DNA of 64,000 bases from Beverwykella pulmonaria (GCA_001599595.1 BCHH01000009.1:732099-796098); one strand, 5' to 3'; shown: positions 22,578 through 35,229, counted from the first letter of the stretch. Notes: a model not told the origin generated them from the sequence alone. Numbers and translations are program-made.

Positions 22578-25192
22578 ATACTTCAATTCAACGTACGAGT
22601 ATATATGGCATATTCTGTACGTGCTGACGTCGCTGATTGAGCAAAGAGAGTGCCCTATTCTTCTTTCCAAATACACGCAATACACACAGGTGTCATCCAA
22701 GTCACCTCTGTGAAGCTGGCTACATGTGTGGCGGGCTAGATGTGTTTGCTATTAGTTTGTGGCGTTGATGGTGTCGTCTGAACAAGTTTGCGGATTCTGT
22801 TGGGCGCTTGATTCAGGATTTCGCAACGGGCGTAAAAATTCAAAGGGGCACAGCCTACCTGGCGCTCATGGTACCAATCTCCACTCAATGCGGAAGTGGG
22901 ATATATTAGTATTTGAAAGTCTTTAAATGTCTACGCATAACGCGACATGTGGGCCACGTCTAATATATCCCACTACCGGCTGCCAGAGGCAGCTTTCAAC
23001 GCTATCGATTGCTGTCAAATCTTGTGGAGTTTGCAAAGGGCAGGCAGGAACAGGGGCAACAACTTCTCACGAGGGAAAAAAGGTTCAACACCAACATGAG
23101 AAAAATGAGAAGTGGAAATGTTGTACAAAGGAGGTTTGATTTTAAAAGCAAATAACTAGGCTGCTGCAGCCTTTCTCCGTTGTCGCCCCTTTGGTTATGG
23201 CTTGCATGGTGTCAATCCTGGCCAATAGGCTCTCGTCCGCTACACGGCCCCTATCAGGACTATTTCTGTCAGTGGCTTGAACTTCACTCTATTCGTCTGC
23301 TGCAATTAATAAATTTATATTTTAGACTGTAAAGATCGTTTTAATTTTGTTTTACCTACCAGATTCAGTTATCTTTTCTCTGTGTAGGCACCACAGCCAC
23401 GTCATGACAACATTGATTTTAAGCTTGCTTACGGAAAAGGGACATTTCCATGCTGTCGATCAACTGAGCTTAGACAAGCATTTGACGGAGGTCACAACAG
23501 GTGCAAGAACTTCGGGAGATCTCAAGCCTTTCTTACCTATTGGCCACTGGCCTTGCTCTCCACCACGTTAACATTCTGGCACAGGGCGCGACGGTCGAGA
23601 ATTTAAGTATCAGTGTCACTCCACCCGTTACTAGGTGTCGTATCCTATTGGTACCCGCAACCTTTTTTTGGGCAATGTTGACAAGGGAGGCAGAGAGCTG
23701 TCATGCAAGCCCAACCCCATGGAGCCCGCTACACATGTACGTAGTCTTAAGCCTCTAGCCTGCCTCGCAGGTCGACCCAGAGGCGTGCTGCATGTCATCG
23801 CTAGTATTAGGCCTTTGAAGAATTAAAAATCTATCATACATGTTGTCGTGGAGTACAAGGTTAACCTTCTACTTCATAGAATAGCTAAAATATAACGTAA
23901 CGCATGTACCACTACAACAAGCAGTACATCCTCCAACATTTCGAGGACGGTTGATACCGAAGGGTACGTAGTAAGCAAGACGAAAAGGAGAGGCGTGCTT
24001 CATTCCTCCCCAGAGTCACATGAGGTTCGGAAGGCGAAGTGTTCCACCTTTTATGTCAAGTATTGCAGTGGAGGAAAGGTGTGTGTGTGATATAAAGGTA
24101 TTCACACAGGGGTAGGAGGGCGACTCGCAGTCATGCGATGTCCGAAGCAGCAATGCACTGAAGGAGGGAGATTCATCACCGTGGAGGTTTGGCAGCAGAC
24201 TATTTGCAATTTCGTTGTATCTAGCTACCAAATCAAATGAAAGAAGAAGCAGTGATGAAAGATATATGAAATATTCGTGGTCTCGTTGGGTTGAGTTTCG
24301 CGTGTGAGGGTGGTCCGTTTCGTTCGTGTTGGTGCTGATGCGATTCGATGTCGTTGGGTGTGGTGTTCGGATACCCATATATATGCCGCATTGATTGATG
24401 ACGAAGCAAGCAGCTGACAAAGAAAACAAGACCCATTCCCTGCACCATACATTCAAGCCTTCCACCCATGCCAGTGGTATATTCGCGCAAAGTAGCACTT
24501 TGCTACGGCGCAGTATAAGCCAAAACCACACACCGCCCGGTTGGTACAGGACACCAGACGTCTGTTGTGTTTTGTGTTACCTACTTCTCCAAAAATGGAC
24601 GTTTTTGATTGACTCAGGAGCTAGGGGAAAACGCCGCGAAAACTATAAAACATTGATGTACCCATGCACGTACCACTTGTAGCCTGAAAGGAGGCTTTTC
24701 TGTCAGAGTCCGTGTCTGTCTGCTATTTCTGTAGCTAGAGAATTCGGTTGAGGATGGGTGCTTCTGCGACAATCTGGCGTAGACTAGCGACTAGCCTCTA
24801 ATTGGATGGATGTTTGGTGGGAATGAGAAAGGGACTCACAGATGATGGGGAGGATATACTAACTACATGAGAACTTACTCAAAATGGTATGTCTCCGAAT
24901 TCCGGTGAGTGCTTGGCCTCTATTCTTGCCATCAGCTCCGACTACGCGATTCCACCAAGGCTCTCACCTATCTTACCACCCACTCTCCATATCAAACAAT
25001 ATCAGTCTTGTGTCTTGCCTTCGGCTATGGTCAATCGAGAACAATAGGTCGTTCATTTTCCAGTCCCTGTATGTACTTTTTTCGAGAGGCAAATAGAGAC
25101 AGTGATGTGTTGACGTATATCTCAGTCCATCACTACTGGTTGTGGCTTGGGCTCTCCAAACACTCGCAGCGACTTTGAGCCTAGAACCAACC
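22578..25192. other. Gene-poor stretch
   Basis: About 2.6 kb between two plus-strand genes. Several short frames exist on both strands (for example 24016-24531 minus) but they have low-complexity or shadow-like translations and no splice partners. I see no transposase or repeat. Confidence 0.5.
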
Positions 25193-26995
25193 ATGCCTCG
25201 CACCACCATTACTAGCAAGCACAAAGTTCAAGAAGTCTATAACATCAAAAATGACCCATACGATGAAATTTATAAATACGTGGCGGATCTACTCTCCAAA
25301 GTCATTGAGCAGGATGGGCTTAAGGTTTTACGCGACGGTAACAAAACAGCCGCATGGGTTAAAGTAAGAGACGAGGCAATGATGACAATATGCGAAAAGA
25401 GCGAATTTGCTACAGATGAGCTCTTCGGAAACGGTAATACTCGTGTTACCCTGCTTCACAGAACCCAGTGTCTTCATTTCCTGCTCCGAAAAGCGCGCGG
25501 GGATCTAAGGAAACAACAAGGTGTTAATATTTCCTCAAAGGGCAGAAGCGTAAGACGTCGACCTGCTTCTCAATCTTATAGTGCCGACGATGTGTCCCTG
25601 GCAAGTATCAGCAGCGCTCCCAGTGCCACACATAGCCAGCAAAACGACTCTGATCCTGAGGCCTGGATGTCGGATTCCGAATCCAGTTTCACTGCCAATA
25701 TCCCACCCTCGATAGATACCCGGGCGATGGTTCCGAAACAAGCGGAGCAGAAACGAAAATTCGACTCAGAGCCATGCAATTATGCTTCAACGAAGAGACG
25801 ACAATTTTCTGATGGCCACGTTGTCGACAGTATGACCTTGTTAGGCGGCAGCGGTGAAGTATCATCGCCCACACTGGATGCACGGCTTTCTTCTGAGCCC
25901 TCTTTGTTACCACCCATTCATGAGGCCTTTTCCGAGACTGAAGCCAATGACACCCCCTTTCTCGAATCAACATGTTTACCCACGGACGAAACAGTGGAAC
26001 TTTCAGTTCTAGATGAACTTTTGAGCATCATACCTTTCGACTTGGGTCATCCAAAGAATCTCTCTAGCATGACGAATCTTGAAGAAATAGAGCCTCTTCG
26101 TGAGCTCCGTCCCAAAGCATGTCTCAGCAACAAGACGATCAACCATTTCTTAAAGCTTTTCATCGCTGACCCTAATATTAAGCACATCAACTTTGGAAAC
26201 TTACCATACAATCTCTCATCATGGTCCCCATACATTGGCGCATTAGATGGCGAAGAATATGTTCTAACTTGCTTGAACATTTCCAAACACTGGGTTACTC
26301 TTTGGTTCGATCTCCGAAGGTGCCACATATGCATTTTCGACTTACACCAGGAATTGGGACATTTGAATCGTTTAGAAAAGGCTGCGCATCTTATAGCTGC
26401 ATCATTACCACGTGCGGAAGGCAACAACCAACAACCATTCTCGATCAGATTCATACGCGAGGCTCCCCCTCGGCATTCCAACTCAGACGACTGCGGCATC
26501 TATGCCATTGTCTTCGCTCTTCAGCTCGCCGCAGGACAACATCCTTCCCAACATCAAGTCAATCCTACACTTTGGTGTGCTGTTCTCGCAAGCTACATAC
26601 AGCAAAATCTTGCACTAAATCTGAAGTCGGGAAATCCTAAGCTAGCGAAACACTCCAATATGATTATAGAATCCGTGTCTACAAATAACGCCTTCAAGGA
26701 CTGGATTGCACCCAATGAAGGCCCAGACCAAACCAAATTCTTTGTTCACCCATGGATGACAGAGCTACGAAGCCTTCAAAGCCTTTTCTTGTCTTTGCAG
26801 GAACATATTAAGGAATCCTTATTAAAGAATATGGACGAGACTCTACAAAGACCAACGCCGGCTCAGGGGTTATGTGTTCGCTTCATGTGTGACTCCTTGC
26901 GAAGGGCATGCAAGGTTATTAATAGAAGTGTGAGCATGGCCAAGCATATAGAAGCGCTTCGGGTTTGGGCACAAGGACGTGGCCAGAAGTTGTAA
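25193..26995 (+). CDS. Ulp1-like (C48) cysteine protease domain protein
   Basis: A single-exon gene of about 600 residues, starting at the ATG at 25193 (MPRTTITSKHKVQEVYN). The N-terminal third is helical and charged; the middle is low-complexity. The C-terminal half has the C48 peptidase order: His in KHWVTLWFDL (about 367), Asp in CIFDLHQ (about 383) and Cys in NSDDCGIYAIVFALQ (about 434), preceded by LSSWSPYIGALDGEEYVLT. Canonical SUMO/Ulp1 proteases place a Gln for the oxyanion hole six residues before the catalytic Cys; a His sits there. The family removes SUMO or NEDD8-like modifiers, but expanded fungal and transposon-borne copies often have no known role. The gene stands alone in gene-poor DNA, and no terminal repeats or transposase were seen. 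Confidence 0.7.
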   Translation: MPRTTITSKHKVQEVYNIKNDPYDEIYKYVADLLSKVIEQDGLKVLRDGNKTAAWVKVRDEAMMTICEKSEFATDELFGNGNTRVTLLHRTQCLHFLLRKARGDLRKQQGVNISSKGRSVRRRPASQSYSADDVSLASISSAPSATHSQQNDSDPEAWMSDSESSFTANIPPSIDTRAMVPKQAEQKRKFDSEPCNYASTKRRQFSDGHVVDSMTLLGGSGEVSSPTLDARLSSEPSLLPPIHEAFSETEANDTPFLESTCLPTDETVELSVLDELLSIIPFDLGHPKNLSSMTNLEEIEPLRELRPKACLSNKTINHFLKLFIADPNIKHINFGNLPYNLSSWSPYIGALDGEEYVLTCLNISKHWVTLWFDLRRCHICIFDLHQELGHLNRLEKAAHLIAASLPRAEGNNQQPFSIRFIREAPPRHSNSDDCGIYAIVFALQLAAGQHPSQHQVNPTLWCAVLASYIQQNLALNLKSGNPKLAKHSNMIIESVSTNNAFKDWIAPNEGPDQTKFFVHPWMTELRSLQSLFLSLQEHIKESLLKNMDETLQRPTPAQGLCVRFMCDSLRRACKVINRSVSMAKHIEALRVWAQGRGQKL

Positions 26996-28452
26996 TGGGA
27001 CTTGGAAGCTCAAATTGAGCCACTGGAAGATGAAATAAAGGAACCAGAAGGATTTCGGAATATGTTATGCCAGTCTGTTAATATGTCGAAACGCGCTTGC
27101 GCGGCTAAGGATCTTCCTAGATTTTGAAACTTCTCTCTCATTTCTTTCATGTCGAAACGTTGTAACGATAGAAATCAGATTGATTTTCTCACCTCGTGCT
27201 ATGTAAAGATAGGCTATTATTCGTTATTGTCCATTGTACATCCCGATATGAGCTTGCGTAAACACTGAATAACCATCCAGTTGTTAGGTAGAGACAATCG
27301 GCTCCCTCTCGCATTCGGCATTGATCGCGCGGCCACTGATATTGTTCAGTCTCCAGCTACCCTTGTGTACTTCCGCACTGGCAGAACTATTTTGTGGGCA
27401 AAAGTGGAACGGAAAGATCATTCCCAAGTTCATGAAAAAGACATTGCCGAGTGTATTGATATGCTAAGGCAAAGGAGGTAATAAATAATAATATGATACT
27501 ATACGATCTTTCCCAAAATCTACATCTTACAAATTTCATTTTAAAGGTTTCCATTGAGGGCCGCAGCAACGGCGGAAACACTGCACTGCCTACCGAAGAA
27601 TGAAATTATAAAGTTAAAGAGTTTTCCTAACAACTTCGGATGAATTGGCATTTGGATGTATCTTGAGAGCGAAGTCATGCCAGAGCCTCATATCTAGACT
27701 TTCTTCCTGCTTTTATTAGCATTAGTGCAGGATAACGTGTGTTTGTAAAGTCCAACTACACTATCGGGCCACGGTTGGATTTCTCGCCACCTCCAAGAAT
27801 AAACACAGAAGAGGAATGTGCCCATATCTCTCAAACATATCGTATTGTTGCAGTGCGTGTCTTGGTCGCCAAGTTCCCTTAGCCCCAAGCCCTTGGCCAG
27901 CCCAAACCGGCAGGTGAATCTACGACACAAACACCACGGCTAAGCTACGCCGCTGCGCCAAAGATTTTGCAAGCACTGAAGCCGCAGCAAACCGTTATCA
28001 AAACCTCTCGGCGCGGGGATGCTCCTGCTTTGATCGATTTCCAATTGCGCCATGGACCTATGGAATTGCATTGCGACTGCTAGTCTCGTGATCGCTTTCC
28101 CACAACTCCGGGTCTGGGCACTCACCAAAGTCTTGGGTCACTTTGTGCAGCGCAGATAGTTGCGATAACAGCGGCAAGTAAGCCTCCCAGTCCGTGTCCT
28201 GCTCTGGCGGGACATGCAGAAATCTTCTCGTTGCGTAGAGGCGTATCAAACGACGTGCGCTTAACGTGATAATCTGCCCCAGACTTTCAGTGACTGCCTT
28301 TCCAGGGTTGGGAGCAGAATCGTAGGGTGGGACCCTTGTGCGACCCGGAGTGAAGGTGTCTTGGGACCTGGGTCTGGGCTCGCGCACCTCTGTATATTAA
28401 GAGGTTGTGCTCCCTCTCGCACCTCACTTTCACAGCACTGGAAACAATTCGA
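26996..28452. other. Intergenic, no firm gene
   Basis: About 1.45 kb. It carries short frames only, including a minus-strand one at 28058-28387 upstream of the transporter that is not supported by any domain. The right end should contain the promoter of the peptide transporter gene. Confidence 0.5.
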
Positions 28453-30505
28453 ATGCAGGGTCCTCAATTCCCCAATATGGACACCAAACATAGCCTGGAA
28501 CTCACAAAAGGTGCTACCATGGTTGATCCAATTCCTTTGGATACCAGCATCTCCGACTCTATCGATGAGTCTCATGTTGGCGATGTGCTGTTGCGACCCT
28601 TCCCCACCGAGGAGGAGTTTGCCACTCTCCCCCGTGTTGCTGGCAGCATTCCGTGGCAGGCGTGGACTGTCGCCTTTGTCGAGTTCGCCGAGCGCTTCTC
28701 ATACTATGGCACTTCCGCAGTATGTAAGTGTTCGAATCATGTCCTTGGGAGCACGCATGTACTGACTTGCACTTCAGTCGTCAACTTCATCCAAAAGGAT
28801 CTTCCCAAGGGATCGAAGACCGGTGCTGGTTTCCTCATCAAACCTGGTTCTGGTGCTCTCGGTCTAGGACAGCGTGCCTCAACTGGATTGACAACATGTA
28901 AGTCAACCTCTCACCACCACACGACTTCGGTGTACTGACTGTGATCTTAGTCAATCAATTCTGGTCCTACTTCACCCCTCTGTTTGGAGCCTATCTCGCT
29001 GATCAATACTGGGGCCGTTACCTAACTATTCAGTATGCCAACCTTGTTGCAATTATAGGCCACCTGGTCCTCATCATCTCTGCCATTCCCCCGGTTATTG
29101 TACATCCGACGGCCGCTGTCACCATATTTTCCATTGGACTCGTCATCATGGGCATCGGCACTGGGGGTTTCAAGTCGAACATCTCCCCGCTCATTGCCGA
29201 ACAATACAAAGACGAAAAGGCCTATGTGCGCGTTAGGAAGAACGGCAAGGGGGAGATTGTTGACCCTGCGGTAACAACGGCGCGGATCTACATCTACTTC
29301 TACTTCTTGATCAACATGGGTTCGCTCACTGGATCCTTAGCTATGGTCTACTCCGAGCATTATGTCGGATTCTGGCTTTCGTATACACTGCCGACAATTG
29401 TCTATTTGCTCTGTCCTTTTGTCCTTGCGTTCTTCAAGAAGAAGTACACTCTGTCACCTCCCACTGGCTCTGTTATGGGAAAGGCCTGGAAACTCATCCG
29501 ACTTGCGTTCAAAGGAAAATGGTCGTGGGATTTTGCTACACTGTAGGTTTAGTCTGTCCCGCGCTTCATGTGTCAGAAAAGCCGCTAATTAATTTTTACA
29601 GCAAGCGAAATCTCCGAGACGATAACTTTTGGAACCACGTCAAGCCTAGCGCCATACTTGCGCGCGGAGAGACCGTCCCATCCTGGATGACGTTTGACGA
29701 CGAATGGGTCGACGAAGTGCGCCGCGGACTCCTCGCCTGTAAAGTCTTCCTCTGGTACCCTCTCTACTGGCTCGCCTACAACCAAATGACCGGCAACCTC
29801 GTCTCGCAAGCGTCTACCATGGAACTCGGCCACGTACCCAACGACATAATCTCGAAGCTAAACCCCATTTTCATCATTATCGTGATTCCAATCATGGATT
29901 TCGGCGTCTACCCTCTTCTTCGCAAGCTCGGCATCAACTTTTCGCCTATCAAGAAGATCTCTATGGGCTTTGCGCTGGCGTCATTGGCTATGGTTTCTGC
30001 GTGCGTCACTCAGCATTACATCTACAAGATGTCGAAGTGTGGGTCCCATATCAATGCCCTCACCAAGAAAGGCCGCAAAGACTGCAGCGCCCCCATCACC
30101 GTCTGGATCCAGGCTTTCCCATACGGCCTGATTGGTATGTCCGAAGTCATGGCTTCAATCACCAAGCTCGAATATGCATATACCAAGGCCCCGAAAAACA
30201 TGCGATCGACTGTGCAAGCGATCGCCCTCCTTACTTCTGCTGTTTCTGCTGCGCTGGGTCAGGCGCTCGTTGGTTTGTCTGAAGATCCCCTGCTCGTCTG
30301 GAATTATGGCTCCGTGGCTGTGGTCGCGTTGTTTGGTGGCATCGGTTTCTATATGACATTCAGAAAGGCGGATAGGGACGAGGATGCTCTGAATAATTTG
30401 AAGGCGAGTAAGTTCATCGGTAGGGGGGAAGGCGATACGGAGAAATTAGATGTGCGTGAGGAGGTGTATACGAATGAGAACAACGAGAAGGCTACTCTGG
30501 GGTAG
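28453..30505 (+). CDS. ptr2: POT/PTR2-family proton-coupled peptide transporter
   Basis: Four exons: 28453-28723, 28778-28897, 28951-29542 and 29602-30505; the introns are 54, 53 and 59 bases with GTAAGT or GTAGGT donors and YAG acceptors. The joined frame gives 628 residues. Signature elements are FVEFAERFSYYGTSAV followed by FVNFIQKDLP, the FNQFWSYFTPLFGAYLAD helix, GIGTGGFKSNISPLIAEQY (PTR2 signature, with the Gly-rich loop) and the C-terminal half with FLWYPLYWLAYNQMTGNLVSQ. The protein should have about 12 transmembrane helices and import di- and tripeptides with protons at the plasma membrane. The N-terminal 60 residues and the last 50 are cytosolic. The start is the ATG that gives MQGPQFPNMD; an in-frame upstream ATG (28405) is less likely. 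Confidence 0.9.
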
Positions 30506-30983
30506 CTTCTCGGAAAGTTATAGACGCCGTGTTGCAGTTTGTGTATGAAAGACTTGCCTACCTGAATTAATCACGTAATAACTCTAATAGTCTAACTTGG
30601 TAAAGATATCTGTTCTTAGTATTAGGTTGAAAGATACGGTGTTTATCGCTTAGTGCACGACCTCGCGTGATGCACGGTTTCCGGAAATTTCAACCCATAA
30701 CTTTGAAGCTCTACAATATTCTAGGCGATCTCCAAGTAATAGTTTCTACTACGTCGCCGGCTTTTCTTCATGTTTATTTGTGTCCCCTTGAGGCGCTCAT
30801 TTTTATGCCGGAGGAGGTTGAATCGAAGTTCCTTTCGTTCTGTCGTGGTTCTATCAGTAACTCTCTTGTCAAGCTATATATCCACCTTAATCCCCAGCCC
30901 CCTATATAAAATAGAGATGATAAAAAATATAGAATAATAAATTATCTTTACATAAACACTCCAATATCTTAGGATGCATCAAG
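30506..30983. other. AT-rich intergenic DNA
   Basis: About 480 bases between the convergent transporter and NLR-type genes. It is AT-rich toward the right end and shows no coding sequence. Confidence 0.5.
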
Positions 30984-33900
30984 CTAAACTCTGCATATCC
31001 ACACCCTTCCCGTTCTCACGCCAATACCGATCATCGTCTCTGACACAGCCGAGCAAGACGGTCGATATTCTGAGGGTAGCCACACTAGGTTCTCGGAATC
31101 GTATGTTATCCATGCGCCATCCGAGCTTAAAGCTAGGCTTCGATACTTAGGATGATAGGGATCTGAAGTGATTAGACGTGTGATTGAACCTGATAGAGCA
31201 CTAATTTCGAAAGTCCCAATATCAGTGTGAAGATATGAGTCAGTGATATCAAATGAAATGCGATCAGGTGCCTTGCCAATGTTGAGCGACTGGAGGCAGT
31301 CACCGCTGCTCAAATCCCAGATCTTGACCATGTTGTCGGATGAAGCTGACGCCAGCCGGACCGAGTCGTGGGAGAAGGCTACCGACCCGACCGCATTGGT
31401 ATGGCCCTCGAGCGTCTGAAAGCAGTCGCCGCTGCTCACATCCCAGATCTTGACCGTGTTGTCGTATGATGCCGACGCCAGCTGGGCCGAGTCGTGGGAG
31501 AAGGCCACTGATTTAACCATACTGCTATGGCCCTCGAGCGTCTGGAGGCAGTCGCCGCTGCTCGCATCCCAGATCTTGACCGTGTTGTCAGATGACGCCG
31601 ACGCCAGCCGGGCCGAGTCGTGGGAGAAGGCCACTGACATGACNNNNNNNNNNNNNNNNNNNNNNNNNNNNNNNNNNNNNNNNNNNNNNNNNNNNNNNNN
31701 NNNNNNNNNNNNNNNNNNNNNNNNNNNNNNNNNNNNNNNNNNNNNNNNNNNNNNNNNNNNNNNNNNNNNNNNNNNNNNNNNNNNNNNNNNNNNNNNNNNN
31801 NNNNNNNNNNNNNNNNNNNNNNNNNNNNNNNNNNNNNNNNNNNNNNNNNNNNNNNNNNNNNNNNNNNNNNNNNNNNNNNNNNNNNNNNNNNNNNNNNNNN
31901 NNNNNNNNNNNNNNNNNNNNNNNNNNNNNNNNNNNNNNNNNNNNNNNNNNNNNNNNNNNNNNNNNNNNNNNNNNNNNNNNNNNNNNNNNNNNNNNNNNNN
32001 NNNNNNNNNNNNNNNNNNNNNNNNNNNNNNNNNNNNNNNNNNNNNNNNNNNNNNNNNNNNNNNNNNNNNNNNNNNNNNNNNNNNNNNNNNNNNNNNNNNN
32101 NNNNNNNNNNNNNNNNNNNNNNNNNNNNNNNNNNNNNNNNNNNNNNNNNNNNNNNNNNNNNNNNNNNNNNNNNNNNNNNNNNNNNNNNNNNNNNNNNNNN
32201 NNNNNNNNNNNNNNNNNNNNNNNNNNNNNNNNNNNNNNNNNNNNNNNNNNNNNNNNNNNNNNNNNNNNNNNNNNNNNNNNNNNNNNNNNNNNNNNNNNNN
32301 NNNNNNNNNNNNNNNNNNNNNNNNNNNNNNNNNNNNNNNNNNNNNNNNNNNNNNNNNNNNNNNNNNNNNNNNNNNNNNNNNNNNNNNNNNNNNNNNNNNN
32401 NNNNNNNNNNNNNNNNNNNNNNNNNNNNNNNNNNNNNNNNNNNNNNNNNNNNNNNNNNNNNNNNNNNNNNNNNNNNNNNNNNNNNNNNNNNNNNNNNNNN
32501 NNNNNNNNNNNNNNNNNNNNNNNNNNNNNNNNNNNNNNNNNNNNNNNNNNNNNNNNNNNNNNNNNNNNNNNNNNNNNNNNNNNNNCTGCTCGCATCCCAT
32601 ATCTTGACCGTGTTGTCTTCCGACGCCGACGCCAGCCGGGCCGAGTCGTGGGAGAAGGCCACTGACTTAACCATATTGCTATGGCCTTCGAGCGTCTGGA
32701 GGCAGGCACCCCATTTATCTCCCATAGCAGGCTTTATTGTAATCCAGTCCAGCTTTTCTCTCTTAAAAAGATCTCCTATAAGGCTGCAAGTTGGGCTAAA
32801 TATAAGTGCAGACGAGTATACCTGAAGAGGATTATTCTCTATTGTCCACTTATGATACATAATAAATCGACGTGCATCTTGAACTAGTTTAACTAGAGCT
32901 AGTGTATCTGCTCCTCCCTAACTTGTGTTAGCAAGTATTATACATAAGCATATAATTCAAGAATTACCTGGATTAAAGCCTCAAGTTTTGCTACTGAAAC
33001 TACTCCCTCTGACATGCTTCTACAGAGGCTTAGCGCCTCTAGCCAGTAAAGGTATTTTGTTGTTATAAATTCATTAATAGCGCCTTTGTCCCAAGAGTCA
33101 ATCCCGCTGTTTTCAAAGGTGTTGGCCTTCCAGTCATGTAGGTGACCAACCCAGTAGATACTTGAGTAGCGCAAGGCTACTAATGGGTCTGGATCTGGCT
33201 GTTTCACTTGCTCAATAGGGTAGCCTAAGACACCTAACCTGTAGATATCTCGTCGCAAAGTCCTAGACATGACCTTAAGTGATCTTAAGAAGATTTGATG
33301 GTGGGTCTCTTCTTTTCCAAATGGAAAGATCTTATTAGATGCCTCTGCGAGCAGAAAGTCCTTTGCTGATTGATGCACAAAATAGATAGTCCCTTGTCGA
33401 ATAGTAAGGAACGAGCCGCAAAGGCAAATAATCTCTCGTAATGACTCAAAATCGTCGGACATGTTTTCGAGCATCTCAACAAGAGATGTCAGCTCTTCAA
33501 GTGTGATGGGTCGGTATACGATTGCAATTGAAGCCAGTATCCGTTTGCAGAGATCTGCATCGTCTGCATCGTCCAAATTGCATATCTGCTGTATCATCCG
33601 CTCATAAAGAGAGCCAAGTCCAGGTGGAAACGCGTTAAGCTTAGCAAGAGTTTTCCGTCGTGGAGTATTTTCAAGGTTTTGACAAACCAAAGCTATCCAA
33701 AGGAAGGTATCATTTGCATTTAGCGATAGGTAGTGTAACACGGCGTCTTGTGTTTTATTATCGTACTTCTTCTTTTCCGCCAGCTGAAGTACCTTATGCT
33801 GGATAAATATGCTGACCGCCGTTGAAACAGACTCTGCATTTAGCTCAAGGCTCAGTCTTACTTTGCAGCTAGCCCTCTCTAACTGCTCCTCAATTTCAGG

Positions 33901-35229
33901 CCAGTTGCGGCTAGATACAATCCACTTAACACGCGAAGATACTAATGACTTCTGTACAATAAAGTCTAGCAGTTTTTGCAAGTCTGTTACGCATTCGTCA
34001 AGCGCATCAACAATCAAGTACGTGCTGTTTAAGTTTGGGTCTTGCAGGATGTCTGTAAATATCTTAGACAAGGCAACCCAGGCATTTGCATCCTCAAAGA
34101 GCGCTTTGCTTGCGTAATCGTGCTTCTTCCGTATATGCGAGACAAGCAATGGCTGCTGATTGACAAGCATGTACAGCAGGCCTCGCAGCACGGCCGTGGC
34201 GTTGTTGATGCGCGAGTCCGTTGCCTGACAGAAGAAGTACGACAGAATATCCGTCCTGACTATCGACTTCTTTAGTTCGTTAATAATGCCACACAGCAGC
34301 ATTGTCTTTCCTTTACCAGGGTCACCCTTAATCCATAGTAGTTGGCTTTGCGGATTGTCACGCCATTGCTGGAAGTCAGGGTTTTCAAGGATCCAGCGAT
34401 ATGAGTCCTTCAGTAAGCCACCCTTAGTGTCTTCAATGCGCTTTTTATCATCCTGGGGATCAGTCAGATGCAGGTCTTGCATACATTTCTCCAGCTTGTT
34501 AATTTCGTCCAAGAGCCGTTTGAACGCTCCTGCCGTCCCCTCGCCATAGATAGGAGGTATGTAGACACCAAAAATACCCAGCAGTGAGTATGCTCCATCT
34601 TCTTCAAGTTTTGTGTGCCGGCTCTCTTTCCACGATAACCGCTCGTTGACGCTAAACTGGGACAAAGTTGCTCCTTGAAGCGCTGAATCAGGAACCCCCG
34701 TTATCTCGTGAATCTGGCGTCTTAGTGAAATTTTGTCACCAAGTCGCTTGCTTTCCTGGGAGAAGAATTCGACGGAACTTGGGGCAAGAAGCTCTTGGAG
34801 CGTCCAGCCTCGGGTGAACCATCTGCTGACTCGAAAAGCTGGCTCCCAGATAAATTCGGTGACTTCGTCGCTCTCCTTCCGCTTGGAAGCCGAAACATCC
34901 GATAGATAGACGTAGCACTTCACCGCATTCTGGTACCAGCGAAACATGGAGTTGATAGCATGCGAGAGTTCGGCCTTATTTTCCTTGTTGATGCAACAGG
35001 TATCAATCCAAAAGTACTCCAAGTCGTCTCGTGCAGCTTGTTCACTACAGAACTGAATCTTTTTATAACCAGGCTTATTCCTGCCAGTGCCGTTTCTTAG
35101 GTCCTTAAAAGTGACTTCTTCAGCATCGTCTCCCCATGTGTGCGAGAGTATCACATAGGGAGGAATGGCCTCGTCGAAAACCTGAGTAAGGCTGAAATCG
35201 CCAGTGTCGCTACGTCGCAAAAGACGCAT
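30984..35229 (-). CDS. HET-NACHT-WD40 (HNWD) NLR-type protein, with internal gap
   Basis: The gene starts at the ATG at 35227-35229 (MRLLRRSDTGDFSL); an in-frame ATG-free extension to 35319 is also open. HET domain: YVILSHTWGDD (about 25-35), YFWIDTCCINKENKAELSHA and WFTRGWTLQELLAPSSVEFF. NACHT domain: Walker A GDPGKGKT near residue 300 and Walker B LIVDALDEC near 405. A 50-base intron (32918-32967, GTAATT...branch GCTAAC...TTAG) joins KLEALIQ to GGADTLALVKLVQDARRF, entering the linker before the WD repeats. The repeats are 42 residues long and nearly identical (SVAFSHDSARLASAS...DNTVKIWD); the gap at 31644-32585 lies within them. The C-terminus after 31320 is the degenerate last blade typical of the family. 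HNWD proteins (HET-E, HET-D type) control heterokaryon incompatibility and perhaps xenorecognition, with repeats under concerted evolution. The HET domain triggers cell death on activation. Confidence 0.9.
31644..32585. other. Assembly gap inside WD40 repeats
   Basis: A run of 942 Ns. Both edges are inside 126-base WD repeats in the minus-strand gene. Continuing the 42-residue register would need 40 + 126n bases in the gap; 942 does not fit, so its length is an estimate. Confidence 0.95.

Noticed and set aside
24016..24531. A 171-codon minus-strand frame.
   Set aside because: The translation mixes hydrophobic and His/Thr-rich runs with no domain; two other minus-strand frames overlap it.
25193..26995. 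The Ulp1-like gene as part of a DNA transposon.
   Set aside because: No transposase, terminal inverted repeat or target duplication was visible within the neighbouring gene-poor DNA.
31450..32709. Long open frames on both strands through the run of Ns.
   Set aside because: They are open only because Ns cannot encode stops; the real gene is the minus-strand WD40 frame.
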